DNA of 64,000 nt, taken from assembly GCF_044227025.1 (NCBI RefSeq), contig NZ_JBGAFX010000002.1, positions 1-64,000 on the forward strand, given 5' to 3'. Positions 1 to 9,666 of the stretch are shown here, one piece after another. A model generated the notes under the pieces. It saw only the letters and a program-made list of their open reading frames with translations. It searched no databases and was not told where the DNA came from. Within the stretch, counting starts at the first letter, position 1. Every line of letters starts with the position of its first letter. This DNA is from Dokdonella_A sp044227025 (lineage in GTDB: Bacteria; Pseudomonadota; Gammaproteobacteria; Xanthomonadales; Rhodanobacteraceae). The position numbers and the translations under genes are program-made.

Positions 1-245
1 TGGATGGCCCGAATGCCGGGTCCTCCGGCGCTCCCGGCGCCGGGGGACACTTCCCACATCCATGTCGGGAGAATTGCAGGAGCAAATTCCGGCAAGGACA
101 TGGATGGCCCGAATGCCGGGTCCTCCGGCGCTCCCGGCGCCGGGGCACACTTCCCACATCCATGTGGGGAGAATTGCAGGAGCAAATTCCGGCAAGGACA
201 TGGATGGCCCGAATGCCGGGTCTTCCGGCGCTCCCGGCGCTGGGT
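1..245. repeat. Tandem 100-bp direct repeat (about 2.4 copies)
   Basis: The unit beginning TGGATGGCCCGAATGCCGGG starts at 1, 101 and 201, an exact 100-bp period. The third copy breaks off near 240. Copies differ by only a few substitutions. Each unit carries ATGGATGG, a GC-rich inverted segment around CTCCCGGCGCCGGG, the string CACTTCCCACATCC and the string GCAGGAGCAAATTCC. The same ordered strings occur in diverged form on the opposite strand at 61.55-61.83 kb, so this is one copy of a dispersed family. Open reading frames through it simply read the repeat and are not genes. Confidence 0.9.
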
Positions 246-249
246 CTTT

Positions 250-890
250 CTTTCCGTTCACCCTGAGCGCAGGCCGCAGGCCGGAGTCGAAGGGCAGGCA
301 TCGTAGTGACCGCGGTGACACAGGCGCTTCGACTCCGCGGCTTGCGCCGCTGCGCTCAGCGCGAACGGTGTCGGGGACGCTGCACTCAGCGCGAACGGTG
401 TGGGGACGCTGCGCTCAGCGAACGGAGTGGGGGACTATGCGATGCACCCCACGTCACCTTTCCGTGTCGATTTTTTCTCTGTTCACCCTGAGCGCAGCCG
501 CAGGCCGGAGTCGAAGGGCAGGCATCGTGGTGAACGCGGTGACACAGGCGCTTCGACTCCGCGGCTTGCGCCGCTGCGCTCAGCGCGAACGGAGTGGTGG
601 ACGCTGCGCTCAGCGCGAACGGAGTGGTGGACGCTGCGCTCAGCGCGAACGGTGTCGGGGACGCTGCGCTCAGCGAACGGATTGGGGACTTTGCGATGCA
701 CCCCACGTCACCTTTCCGTGTCGACTTTTTTTTCTCTGTTCACCCTGAGCGCAGGCCGCAGGCCGGAGTCGAAGGGCAGGCATCGTGGTGAACGCGGTGA
801 CGCAGGCGCTTCGACTCCGCGGCTTGCGCCGCTGCGCTCAGCGCGAACGGAGTGGTGGACGCTGCGCTCAGCGTGAACGGGTGGGGCGAA
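250..890. repeat. Compound repeat: CCTGAGCGCAG...GGAGTCGAAGGG elements with 30-bp sub-repeats
   Basis: The anchor TTCACCCTGAGCGCAG occurs at 257, 482 and 739, giving outer periods of 225 and 257 bp. Within each unit a left arm (CCTGAGCGCAG..GGAGTCGAAGGG) is followed about 30 bp later by its approximate reverse complement (CGCTTCGACTCCGCGG..CTGCGCTCAGCGCGAACGG). After that come several copies of a 30-bp unit, ACGCTGCGCTCAGCGCGAAC plus GGAGTGGTGG or a variant. Block 1 has about three copies and block 2 about four, which explains the difference between the outer periods. A single diverged relative lies at about 19.78 kb. The block sits just downstream of the operon that ends at 941. Confidence 0.88.
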
Positions 891-940
891 CTCCCTTCGC
901 TGTCAGCATGGCACTCTGCCCTGCGAGAGCGACGGCGCCG

Positions 941-1816
941 TCAACTGGGGCGGGCTGCGTCGATACGCGCAAGCAAGGACAGATTCAACGCATGCTGCTG
1001 CGCCTGCCATCCAGCGAGCCGCGCGGGATCGATTTCGGGTTGCTCGTCCAACGCGCTGAGCTTGCGCTTCCACCATGTCGCATAGCGGTATGCAGAGATG
1101 TCGCCGGTGATGTCGCTGCCGAGCACGCGGCCGTGCAGGGCTTCGATCGCGGCGAACAGGTCGGTATCGAGCAGGCGGCCCTGATCCCAGTTGGTGTGCG
1201 CAACGTCGGGGCTGAGTACGTCCTTGTCGATCGACAGGTATACCGGGCGCGTCGAGCCGCGTTGCTCGTCCAGGAAACGATCGAGCAGGGCCGTGCGCGT
1301 GTCGAAGTTGCGGAACGCGTGGGCCAGCCCGAGACGCGCCGCCCAGCGCGCGTCGACGCCGATTGTCCAGTAGCTCAGCTTGCGTCGCCGCAACGGGGTG
1401 AGATGGTTCTCCCAGGCATGCGCGGCGGAAACATCGGCCGAAGAAATGCCGACGACGTGGACGTGCGCGACAAACGGCAGCGATGCGACCTTGCGTACCC
1501 AGGACCCGCAGTGCACGCCGAACGGAAAGCGCATGTTGTCCGGGTGGTTGTCGAATACGATGACGTCGAATGGGCCGCATGCGGCGTGGCGTTCGACCAG
1601 TGGCCAGGTCAGGTGGTGGAAGTCTCCGCTGCCGAGGAACACGCAGCCGTGGTCGGCCGGCATGCAATCATTGATCACGCGCGCTACGTCGCGGAAGCGG
1701 CCCAAGCTGCAACCGAAGCGGATCGCTTCCTGCCAGCCGGCGAGATCGATGCGCGTCGCTCCCGGCAGGGCGCCGACGGAACGATCGAAGTCAAGAATGA
1801 CCGGTGCGGTCGACAT
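941..1816 (-). CDS. Divergent arginase/ureohydrolase-fold protein
   Basis: This 291-residue protein has the spaced metal-ligand motifs of the arginase/agmatinase superfamily in altered form. GSGDFHH stands where the family has GGDH, DNHPDN stands for DAHxD, and SIDKDVLSP stands for SxDxDxxDP with the last Asp changed to Ser. The two Asp and His clusters needed for a dinuclear metal site are therefore plausibly present, but the substrate-loop residues are not the usual ones. A hydrolase acting on a guanidino or amide substrate is an inference and the substrate is unknown. I chose the start at MSTAPVILDF because upstream sequence lies inside the preceding gene and reads as shadow. The start overlaps the 3' end of the GNAT-like gene by 26 bp, so it is the last gene of a coupled three-gene operon. 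Confidence 0.75.
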   Translation of the reverse strand: MSTAPVILDFDRSVGALPGATRIDLAGWQEAIRFGCSLGRFRDVARVINDCMPADHGCVFLGSGDFHHLTWPLVERHAACGPFDVIVFDNHPDNMRFPFGVHCGSWVRKVASLPFVAHVHVVGISSADVSAAHAWENHLTPLRRRKLSYWTIGVDARWAARLGLAHAFRNFDTRTALLDRFLDEQRGSTRPVYLSIDKDVLSPDVAHTNWDQGRLLDTDLFAAIEALHGRVLGSDITGDISAYRYATWWKRKLSALDEQPEIDPARLAGWQAQQHALNLSLLARIDAARPS

Positions 1817-2924
1817 CGGCTTCTCTGCAATTGCCTTCGAGCGCCTTGCCTTCGGCCCAGGCGCGATCGCTTTCGAAATGCCCGGACAGGCGGCGCAGTA
1901 TCGCGCGCAACAAGCGACTGCGCGGGCGTACCGCATGGCGGGTGAAGGTGAAGCGCGCGCCGAGGTAGGCCTTGATCTCCGGGTCGGTCCAGCCGGCGAT
2001 GTAGCAGCACAGTTCGTGTTGTCGCGCGTACTCGAGGTTGTGCATCCAGCTGACGAAGTACAGGTTGTGTTCGCGCGCGGCCGGATACGAGAAGCCGACG
2101 TACTTGTCGACCAGCGCTTCGCCGACGACGAAGCACAGGTTCCAGCCGATCATGCGTCCTGCCTGCCGATACACGAAGACGATGCCGCCGCTCGTCGCAT
2201 CCTGCAGCAGGGCATCAAAGAACGTGCGGCTGAGGCGATCAAAGTGGATCTCGCTTTGCGCGTAGACTTCGAGGTACAGCGCGTAGAACTCGTCGCGAAG
2301 GGCGCGGTCGCCGAATGCGGGCGCGCCGGCGGGAATCTCCTCGACGTCCAGCGCTGCGCGCGCGCGCAGCTTGCGCCGGATGTCCTTGCGTCGGCCGGGC
2401 GAGAGGCGCGAGAGGTAGTCGTCGCGGGACTCGAAATCGATCGGTACCCACGCCAGCGCCTGGCCCTCCAGCAGCACGAAACCCGCCCGCTCGCAGGCCT
2501 GTGCAATCGCGTGCGCCTGCGTATTGCTGGCCTGGTCGAGCAGCGGTGAATGTTGCGGAATGTCCTTCACGATCAGGAATGGGCGGCGCCGGGCGTGATC
2601 GGCAAGCCACTCGGCGACGAGCGCACCTGCTTCGGCACGACACGGGAACAGGGCGTACTCGGACACCGTGGTGCCGACGAAACAGGTGCGTGGTCGCAGC
2701 AGTCGTCCCCACCAGCGGTACAAAGGCAGCGCGGCCACGCGTTTGCGCAGGGCCACGTCCGCCGTCGTCAACAGGTCGAACGGTGCGATGAAGGCGGGTG
2801 TGCCCGAGCGCGTCGCGAGCACGGAAAATCCTTCCGGCGGATGCGCAAGGAAATGTGCGATGAGCGCAGGCGGTTCGAGCAGGTTGCGGAACTCCGGCGC
2901 CGTGGCGCGCGTTTCGCCGGCCAT
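1791..2924 (-). CDS. FemAB/BioF2-like GNAT acyltransferase
   Basis: A 377-residue cytosolic protein without signal peptide. Its C-terminal half resembles the GNAT_7/BioF2-like domain found in FemAB-like (peptidoglycan-bridge-like) transferases: a central YLSRLSPGRRKDIRRKLRA segment, then GRMIGWNLCFV and AGWTDPEIKAYLGARF near the end. The family moves acyl or aminoacyl groups to amines; the substrate here is unknown. Two starts fit: GTG at 2927, which overlaps the TGA of the upstream hydrolase, or ATG at 2924, immediately after it. I list the ATG. Either arrangement implies translational coupling. It is the middle gene of the minus-strand operon 3784-941. Confidence 0.75.
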   Translation of the reverse strand: MAGETRATAPEFRNLLEPPALIAHFLAHPPEGFSVLATRSGTPAFIAPFDLLTTADVALRKRVAALPLYRWWGRLLRPRTCFVGTTVSEYALFPCRAEAGALVAEWLADHARRRPFLIVKDIPQHSPLLDQASNTQAHAIAQACERAGFVLLEGQALAWVPIDFESRDDYLSRLSPGRRKDIRRKLRARAALDVEEIPAGAPAFGDRALRDEFYALYLEVYAQSEIHFDRLSRTFFDALLQDATSGGIVFVYRQAGRMIGWNLCFVVGEALVDKYVGFSYPAAREHNLYFVSWMHNLEYARQHELCCYIAGWTDPEIKAYLGARFTFTRHAVRPRSRLLRAILRRLSGHFESDRAWAEGKALEGNCREADVDRTGHS

Positions 2925-3784
2925 CACTCGGTTGCGGTCGCGAGTTGCACGCCCTGCGGCAGTTCCAGCGGGCGCTGCCTGGCCAAGCGCTCGAAGAATG
3001 CGGCGGATCGCTCGATCACGCTGGCGCGTTCCTGGTCGACCGTAACCATGTGGTAGCTGTTGTCGAGCAGCAAGGTTTCAACCGGCGCGCGCACGCCGCG
3101 CTCGATCACGCGCACGTTGCGCAGTCCGGCCACGTCATCGTTCGACGAATGGGCGACGAAGCATGGTGCGCGCACGCGACCGATGCGGTTGCGCACGTGG
3201 CGTGAAAGCCGCTGGAATTCGGCCAGCGCCGGCCACGGAAAACCGGCGAGTCCGGCGGCCTGGCTGTCGCCGGACAGCATCGCTCCGACGATGCGCTTGC
3301 GGATGCGCTCGTCCTTGATGCCATAGGGTTCGACTTCGGCGGAGACACGCTGGCGACCGAAGCCCAGCGAGGTCACCAGCGGCAACAGGAACGCAAGGCG
3401 ACCGATCGGCGGTGTCGCCCAGCCATCGTGGAAGAACGTGGTGCCATACAGGCCGAGACCGTCGACATGCTCCGGGTGGTCGATGGCCAGCTTGAGCGCG
3501 AGGATGGCCCCCATCGAGAGGCCGGCGACGAACAGGTGGTCGACGTCCTCGCGCAAGCGCGCCGCCGCCGCGAGCACGCTCGCATGCCAGTCGCGCCAGC
3601 CGGTCGCGAGCAGGTCGGCTTCGTCGCCGCAGTGACCGGCGAGTTGCATGCCGAGCACGCTGAAGCCGGCTCGATGCAGCCCATTGCCGACAAAGCGCAT
3701 CTCGGTCGGCGTGCCGGTCAGGCCGTGGATCAACAGAACGCCCGAGCGGCCGCCGCGCAGATGGAATTCGGAAGGCTTGATCAT
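2924..3784 (-). CDS. Alpha/beta-fold carboxylesterase (Est30-like / S33)
   Basis: A 286-residue hydrolase. The oxyanion-hole motif HGLTGTP lies near the N-terminus and the nucleophile elbow GLSMG follows at about residue 95. A late Asp (SNDDVAGL) and His (NSYHMVTVD) complete a Ser-Asp-His triad. The pattern resembles Geobacillus Est30-type carboxylesterases and monoacylglycerol lipases. No signal peptide is visible, so it is probably cytoplasmic. I start at MIKPSEFHL rather than at the longer upstream reading, whose first 60 residues are Arg/Cys-rich and look non-coding. It is the first gene of the operon and its stop codon overlaps the next start. Such an enzyme would cleave short-chain esters; the physiological substrate is unknown. 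Confidence 0.85.
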   Translation of the reverse strand: MIKPSEFHLRGGRSGVLLIHGLTGTPTEMRFVGNGLHRAGFSVLGMQLAGHCGDEADLLATGWRDWHASVLAAAARLREDVDHLFVAGLSMGAILALKLAIDHPEHVDGLGLYGTTFFHDGWATPPIGRLAFLLPLVTSLGFGRQRVSAEVEPYGIKDERIRKRIVGAMLSGDSQAAGLAGFPWPALAEFQRLSRHVRNRIGRVRAPCFVAHSSNDDVAGLRNVRVIERGVRAPVETLLLDNSYHMVTVDQERASVIERSAAFFERLARQRPLELPQGVQLATATE

Positions 3785-4253
3785 CGGTGGTTGATCGCCG
3801 CGCCGGCGCGTGCAGCCGGGGTCAGGTCGACAGGATGGACACCGCGTCTTTCGCGAGCGTTTCGCGCGTTGGCGCGGCCCTTGCTTGCACACCTGCATCC
3901 GAGAATCCGAGCACCTCCCATGAGCCGCCTGGCCCACCTTTGCGCGACGTCCTTTCCCGGCCTGCACAGCCTGTTTCCGTTGCTCGGTGCACTGCTGGCG
4001 GCGCGATCGGACGATGCCTGCATCGTGAAAGCGATTCCCGGGCTCGGCACCTGCCGCAGCACGTATTGCAAGGCCGAACGTCGCAGCGCGGGCCGCTGAA
4101 GCCCTTGCCTGCGCCGATTGTCAGAATCGCGCGGGGTGCGTCAGATGGCGGCGCATACGCCCGTATCGAGAGGTGCAATACCCGAGGACCGCATCGGCAT
4201 GGAATTTGCTGCTTCCAGGTACGTGAATGACGGGTTCTCAGGGGGAACCGCCA
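3785..4253. other. Intergenic stretch, no confident gene
   Basis: This 469-bp gap separates the minus-strand hydrolase operon from the plus-strand small gene at 4254. It should hold the operon promoter, but I see no convincing sigma-70 pair on the minus strand. The only candidate coding content is a 59-residue plus-strand frame at 3920, listed separately with low confidence. No repeats of the families seen elsewhere in the window occur here. Confidence 0.6.
3920..4099 (+). CDS. Possible small Cys-containing protein (weak)
   Basis: A 59-residue frame starting MSRLAHLCATSFPG has fairly high third-position GC. Its hydrophobic centre (FPLLGALLAA) is followed by a Cys-containing tail (GLGTCRSTYCKAERR). 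No good Shine-Dalgarno precedes the ATG, and I do not recognise the protein. It may be a chance frame in GC-rich DNA. Confidence 0.25.
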   Translation: MSRLAHLCATSFPGLHSLFPLLGALLAARSDDACIVKAIPGLGTCRSTYCKAERRSAGR

Positions 4254-4415
4254 ATGAGCTATGACATCCTGAAAAGCCTCGGGCTCGATCACCTCGACGC
4301 CAGTTCTCCGGACTTCATGAAGACGCTCGAACGCATGCAGCGCGAGGCGTTCCAGAGCCTGCAACAGATCGACCGTCATCGCGACGGCGACCGCCCCGAA
4401 ACCATCGTCGGCTGA
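4254..4415 (+). CDS. Small acidic/helical hypothetical protein (53 aa)
   Basis: This encodes MSYDILKSLGLDHLDAS and continues to a 53-residue, mostly helical, charged protein with no signal peptide, membrane segment or Cys. A purine-rich AGGGGGAAC precedes the ATG at good spacing, which favours 4254 over the start nine codons upstream. It lies about 50 bp upstream of maf on the same strand and could be co-transcribed. I do not recognise a family. Confidence 0.6.
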   Translation: MSYDILKSLGLDHLDASSPDFMKTLERMQREAFQSLQQIDRHRDGDRPETIVG

Positions 4416-4435
4416 TTCCCCGGCGTTGCTATAGT
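4407..4435 (+). promoter_or_regulatory. Possible sigma-70 promoter for maf
   Basis: TATAGT at 4430-4435 matches five of six bases of the -10 consensus. The hexamer 17 bp upstream (GTCGGC) is a poor -35. It lies inside the end of the small upstream gene and 29 bp before the maf ATG. Confidence 0.3.
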
Positions 4436-4464
4436 CTGCCCGGACAGCACATTCCGGGACCCCG

Positions 4465-5034
4465 ATGCATCTCTTCCTTGCTTCCCAGTCGCCGCGGCGG
4501 CGCGAGTTGCTGCGCCAGATCGGGCTCGATTTCGACGTGCTCGATGTCGACGTGCCCGAGCAGCGCGAGCCGGGTGAAACCGCCGAGGGTTACGTCAGCC
4601 GGGTCGCGCGCGAGAAGGCGGGCGCCGGCCTGCTGCAGGTCGCGGCAGTGCCCGGCGCAATCGTGATTGGTGCCGATACCGAAGTTGTGGTCGATGACGA
4701 GGTGTTCGGCAAGCCGGTCGATGCGGCCGATGCGATGGCGATGCTGCGACGCCTTTCCGGCAAGCGGCATCGCGTGTTGTCGGCAGTGTGGTGCATCAAT
4801 GCCGGTCGTGAGGAACACGCGCTCAGCCGGTCAATGGTCGAATTCTCCGAGATGTCGGAAGGCGACATCGCCACCTATGTCGCCACCGGCGAGGCATTCG
4901 GCAAGGCGGGCGCCTATGCGATCCAGGGACGCGCGGCTGCCTTCATCAGCCGCCTTGAAGGCAGCCATTCCGCGGTCATGGGCCTGCCGTTGCACGAAAC
5001 CTCGCAGTTGCTGCGCCGCTTCAGCAATGCCTGA
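4465..5034 (+). CDS. maf: Maf nucleoside triphosphate pyrophosphatase (dTTP/UTP type)
   Basis: A 189-residue Maf/Ham1-fold house-cleaning enzyme that hydrolyses non-canonical or excess nucleoside triphosphates to monophosphates and pyrophosphate. Visible motifs are the N-terminal substrate loop ASQSPRRRELL, the GADTEVV segment with the metal-binding Asp, and GKAGAYAIQG toward the C-terminus. Length and motifs agree with the E. coli YhdE group. In many gammaproteobacteria maf is followed directly by rng. Here two minus-strand genes separate them, so maf is probably not in the rng transcript. Confidence 0.95.
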   Translation: MHLFLASQSPRRRELLRQIGLDFDVLDVDVPEQREPGETAEGYVSRVAREKAGAGLLQVAAVPGAIVIGADTEVVVDDEVFGKPVDAADAMAMLRRLSGKRHRVLSAVWCINAGREEHALSRSMVEFSEMSEGDIATYVATGEAFGKAGAYAIQGRAAAFISRLEGSHSAVMGLPLHETSQLLRRFSNA

Positions 5035-5057
5035 TCACTGATCCCATCCGCCTCATC

Positions 5058-5081
5058 CGAACCGCCCACTAGAGCGGTTCG
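5058..5081. terminator. Hairpin between convergent genes
   Basis: CGAACCGC (5058-5065) and GCGGTTCG (5074-5081) form a perfect 8-bp stem with an 8-nt loop. The loop contains the stop codon of the minus-strand secreted-protein gene. There is no T-run on either side, so this is at best a weak or factor-assisted terminator for the converging maf and 5069-5545 genes. Confidence 0.35.
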
Positions 5082-5545
5082 AATCCGTCCGGAAAGATCG
5101 AATCGAGCGGGTCCGCATCGACGAGGAATTCGACATAGGTCTCGCCGCTGAACTCGCCGCCGCCCGAGGACTCCGATGCGAAACGACCTTCCCGGATCTG
5201 CCCGTTGTAGGCGTCCGAGGTGAAGCTATGGCTGAAGCTGCCCAGACCGGACCAGGCGAGTCCGGTGCCGGTCAGGCCGATATGCTGTGTGGCCGAGTCG
5301 GTCGGCACGTCGAACGTGAAGTAGAAGTCGGCGGCGTCCTGCGTGCCGGTGGTCGTGTAGTCGGTAATGACCAGCGTGGTCGACAGGATGCGGCCGGTGG
5401 TCGGTCCGCGGTCGCCACCGAAGTAGCCCCACATCAACTCGCGGTTCGCGATGCCGCCGGTGAAGTCGTAGCGGATCGTGACGAGCTCGGCGCTGGCACT
5501 GGACGTTGCGAGGGCCAGCAGGGCGGCGAGGGCGATGCGGTTCAT
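5069..5545 (-). CDS. Small secreted protein with IF-x-DGFE C-terminus
   Basis: A 158-residue protein with a classical signal peptide (MNRIALAALLALATSSASA, cleavage expected after ASA). The mature part is Gly/Thr/Ser-rich and predicted mostly beta. I do not recognise a named family. The last residues are LDSIFPDGFEPL. The same kind of ending (DRIFANGFDG) closes the unrelated secreted delta-60 protein at 41994-43427, suggesting a shared C-terminal signal. It stands alone on the minus strand, convergent to maf, with the TPR regulator gene upstream on the same strand about 100 bp away. Confidence 0.8.
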   Translation of the reverse strand: MNRIALAALLALATSSASAELVTIRYDFTGGIANRELMWGYFGGDRGPTTGRILSTTLVITDYTTTGTQDAADFYFTFDVPTDSATQHIGLTGTGLAWSGLGSFSHSFTSDAYNGQIREGRFASESSGGGEFSGETYVEFLVDADPLDSIFPDGFEPL

Positions 5546-5642
5546 GATCGGCTCCAGCGGTAAGATGCGGCCATTGCAGCGCAGCGGCTCGCTGCAGGTC
5601 TTGACGGATTCATGACGCGTGCGCGACCAGGCGTGATTTTCA

Positions 5643-7952
5643 TCACTGCCGCTCCGCGTCGGGGTCGAGTTGCGGCGCCTGCTTCAGGCGATCGAGACGG
5701 GTTTGCTCGATAGCGGCGTCGGCATCGCGCCCGCTCGCGTGCAATGCCCCCACGCGCAGCGCGATCGCGTCCGGGTGCTGTTCGAGCCATGGCTGCCAGG
5801 CGCTGCGCAGCAGCAGGTCTTCGGGTTGCCCGTTCGCGACTTGCCATCGACCGAGCTGGAACAGGCTGGCCTGGGCCGCCGCACCGGTCGCGTCGGGCGC
5901 GCGATCGAGGCGCGCTTCAAGCGCGGCCAGCGCGCCGGATGCATCGCCGTCGACGCGGCGCAACTGCGCGTCGATCAGCGGCAGCCACGCGCCCCACGCG
6001 CGCACATCCGCTTCGGCGATCGCGCGGAATGCGGACGCCGCCTCGTGCGCGCGCGCCGCGTCGAGGTTTGCCGTCGCGGCTTCAACGATGTCCGCGAGGA
6101 GGGGTGCGAGATTGCGGGTCATGCCCGCGTCGCGGTAGCGCCCGCGCGCGTTTTCGAAGTGCGCCAGCGCAGCCGTGCGATCGCCGCGCCGCGCCGCGAG
6201 GGATCCGATGGCCCAGTCCAGTTCCGCCTTCCAGTATGGATTGTGCTCGCGCTCGCTGGCCGCAGAGACCTGCTTCGCGAGATTTTCGATTTCGGTGTCG
6301 CGGCCAAACGGTGCGAGGACCCAGATCAGCTGGACCGACGTCAGCATTTCCAGTTGCAGGTCCCCGCGCCTGCGGGCGATCGCGAGCGCCTGACGCAGCA
6401 GCACCGCAGCGTCGAGCAGGTGGCCCTGGTTCGCTTCGGCGGCGCCGAGATTGGCGAGTGTGTTGCCTTCGATCGAGGCGTCACCGGCGGCGCGCGCGGC
6501 GTCCAGTCCGGCGCGCAGCATGGATGCCGCCGCCGCGGCGTCGCCGGCACCGTTTTCGAGACTCGCGAGATTGACCAGCACGAGTGCCTCGCCGCGTCGA
6601 TTGCCGCTTTCGCGCGCGACCGCGAGGGCGCGGTCGAACTGGGCGCGCGAGCGCTGGAAGTGACCGCGCTCGTCCTCGATCGAGGCATCTGCGACGAGCA
6701 GGTCGACCAGCATCAGCGGACGATTGGCCGAGACGTCCGCCAGCGCGGCGTCGAGATGGCGCGCGGCTTCATCGAGATCGCCGCGCCGGAACGCATTCGA
6801 GCCGAGCTCGCGCAGGGCCGCCACCAGCAATTCCTCGTTGCCCTGTTCGCGCGCGGCAGCGGCAACCTTGGCGGCGTTGTCCGTGCTGGCGGCGGCATCG
6901 CCGGTTGCACCCTGGGTGATCGCGAGGCCAAGCCGGGCCCAGGCGAGGCCGGGGTCCTGATCGAGGCAGATCTCGAAATACTTGCGTGCGCCGGCAAGGT
7001 CGCCGTGCAACTGCGCAGCGAGGCCGCGTGCGTAGGCTTCGGAAAGAAAAGGATTGCCGATACCGCGGTTGCGCACGTCCGGCAGCGGGTCGAGGCCGAG
7101 CCAGCGCCGCATCTGCGCTACGGCGTCGACGGCCAGCGGCGCGGGAGCGCTTCCATGCAGCGTCTCCTGCCGCTCGGCGGCGCCTGCCGCGATCAAATGC
7201 AGGTCGAGTTCATACAGCGGACCGACCCGCCGCAGGCGCGTCGCCAGCACGTGGGTCACGCCGAGTGCGGCGCGCAGCGACTGCGCGCTGTTTGCGTCGA
7301 GCGGGCGAGTGCCGGCGTCGATCGCGAGCACATCCGGTGCGGCGACCACATCGACTCCGCCGCCCTGGCCTGACAGGCTCGCCATCAACCCCATGAGGCC
7401 ATTGCGGGTCCAGTCGAGGCTGGCGTCACCGCTCTGGTCGTCGGTCGGCAGAACCGCGATGCGCACGCCCGCCAATACGCGCGCATGCGAAGGCCACTGC
7501 GCCAGGCGCCAGCCGGCGGCGGCGAGCACGCCGAGCAGCAACGCGGCGGTGGCCGCCAGCGCCCATGGGCGCGCTCGCGATGCTGTCACGTTGCGCGAAA
7601 CAACCGCTTGTGGCTGCGACTGGATCGGCGCGGGCGGCTGGATCGCTTCCACGAGCGGACCGACCCAGCGCAGGCCGCGGCCATGCACCGTGCGGATGAC
7701 GCGCTGCGCGTCACCGTCGTCACCCAGCGCACGGCGCGCCTTGCGCAGTTGCTGGGACAGGGCCGCATCGGTCACCGGGCGATCGCCCCACAGCGCCGCA
7801 TTGAGTTCGCGCTTGTCGACGGCCCGATCGCGATGGGCGAGCAGCAGGGCGATCAGGTCGAATACCTTGGCTTCGACATCGACAACCGCGTCGCCGCGGC
7901 GGATCTCGCGCGCATCGAGGTCGATGAGGGTGTTGCCTGTGCGGTAACGCAA
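5643..7952 (-). CDS. ToxR/CadC-like membrane regulator with TPR periplasmic domain
   Basis: A 769-residue protein. Residues 1-100 form an OmpR/PhoB-type winged helix (LRKARRALGDDG and VIRTVHGRGLRWVG are typical recognition-helix and wing segments). A single transmembrane helix follows at about 131-149 (ALAATAALLLGVLAAAGW). The large C-terminal part has many Ala-rich TPR-like helical repeats (EAYARGLAAQLHGDLAGARKY and similar). This architecture is that of one-component membrane-bound transcription factors in the CadC family. The signal and targets are unknown. The start appears to be TTG at 7952, because the winged helix begins immediately and no ATG or GTG is available upstream. It interrupts the usual maf-rng adjacency. 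Confidence 0.85.
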   Translation of the reverse strand: MRYRTGNTLIDLDAREIRRGDAVVDVEAKVFDLIALLLAHRDRAVDKRELNAALWGDRPVTDAALSQQLRKARRALGDDGDAQRVIRTVHGRGLRWVGPLVEAIQPPAPIQSQPQAVVSRNVTASRARPWALAATAALLLGVLAAAGWRLAQWPSHARVLAGVRIAVLPTDDQSGDASLDWTRNGLMGLMASLSGQGGGVDVVAAPDVLAIDAGTRPLDANSAQSLRAALGVTHVLATRLRRVGPLYELDLHLIAAGAAERQETLHGSAPAPLAVDAVAQMRRWLGLDPLPDVRNRGIGNPFLSEAYARGLAAQLHGDLAGARKYFEICLDQDPGLAWARLGLAITQGATGDAAASTDNAAKVAAAAREQGNEELLVAALRELGSNAFRRGDLDEAARHLDAALADVSANRPLMLVDLLVADASIEDERGHFQRSRAQFDRALAVARESGNRRGEALVLVNLASLENGAGDAAAAASMLRAGLDAARAAGDASIEGNTLANLGAAEANQGHLLDAAVLLRQALAIARRRGDLQLEMLTSVQLIWVLAPFGRDTEIENLAKQVSAASEREHNPYWKAELDWAIGSLAARRGDRTAALAHFENARGRYRDAGMTRNLAPLLADIVEAATANLDAARAHEAASAFRAIAEADVRAWGAWLPLIDAQLRRVDGDASGALAALEARLDRAPDATGAAAQASLFQLGRWQVANGQPEDLLLRSAWQPWLEQHPDAIALRVGALHASGRDADAAIEQTRLDRLKQAPQLDPDAERQ

Positions 7953-8070
7953 CGTCGGTAACCGGGAATTTCGGGAATCGAGCCGGTCAGTCTACATGCG
8001 CGGGAAGGATCCGCTGACGCTGGCCCGAAAGGTTGATTTGCAAACATTGTCGGGATTGCGGCCGGCGCAA

Positions 8071-8100
8071 TCGACAAGCAGGCGCTCGTAAAGCTATAAG
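8071..8100 (+). promoter_or_regulatory. Sigma-70 promoter for rng
   Basis: TCGACA (8071-8076) and TATAAG (8095-8100) each match five of six consensus bases and are separated by 18 bp. The predicted transcript would start near 8107, about 24 nt before the rng ATG. This is the best sigma-70 match I noticed in the window. Confidence 0.55.
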
Positions 8101-8130
8101 TCGCTTCAATTTCTCCCTCCAAGTCCTTAC

Positions 8131-9651
<1,521 letters not shown>

Positions 9652-9666
9652 CCGCGCGGAGGACGT

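Noticed and set aside
1..245. CRISPR array
   Set aside because: The whole 100-bp unit is repeated with no unique spacers, and no cas genes are near.
1..900. Several overlapping reading frames on both strands (up to about 230 residues) in the repeat blocks
   Set aside because: They translate the tandem repeats themselves in several frames, have no consistent ribosome-binding sites and no recognisable domains.
5075..5095. tRNA T-arm-like GGTTCGAATCC
   Set aside because: It is coding sequence for the C-terminus of the secreted protein on the minus strand; no acceptor or anticodon stem can be drawn.
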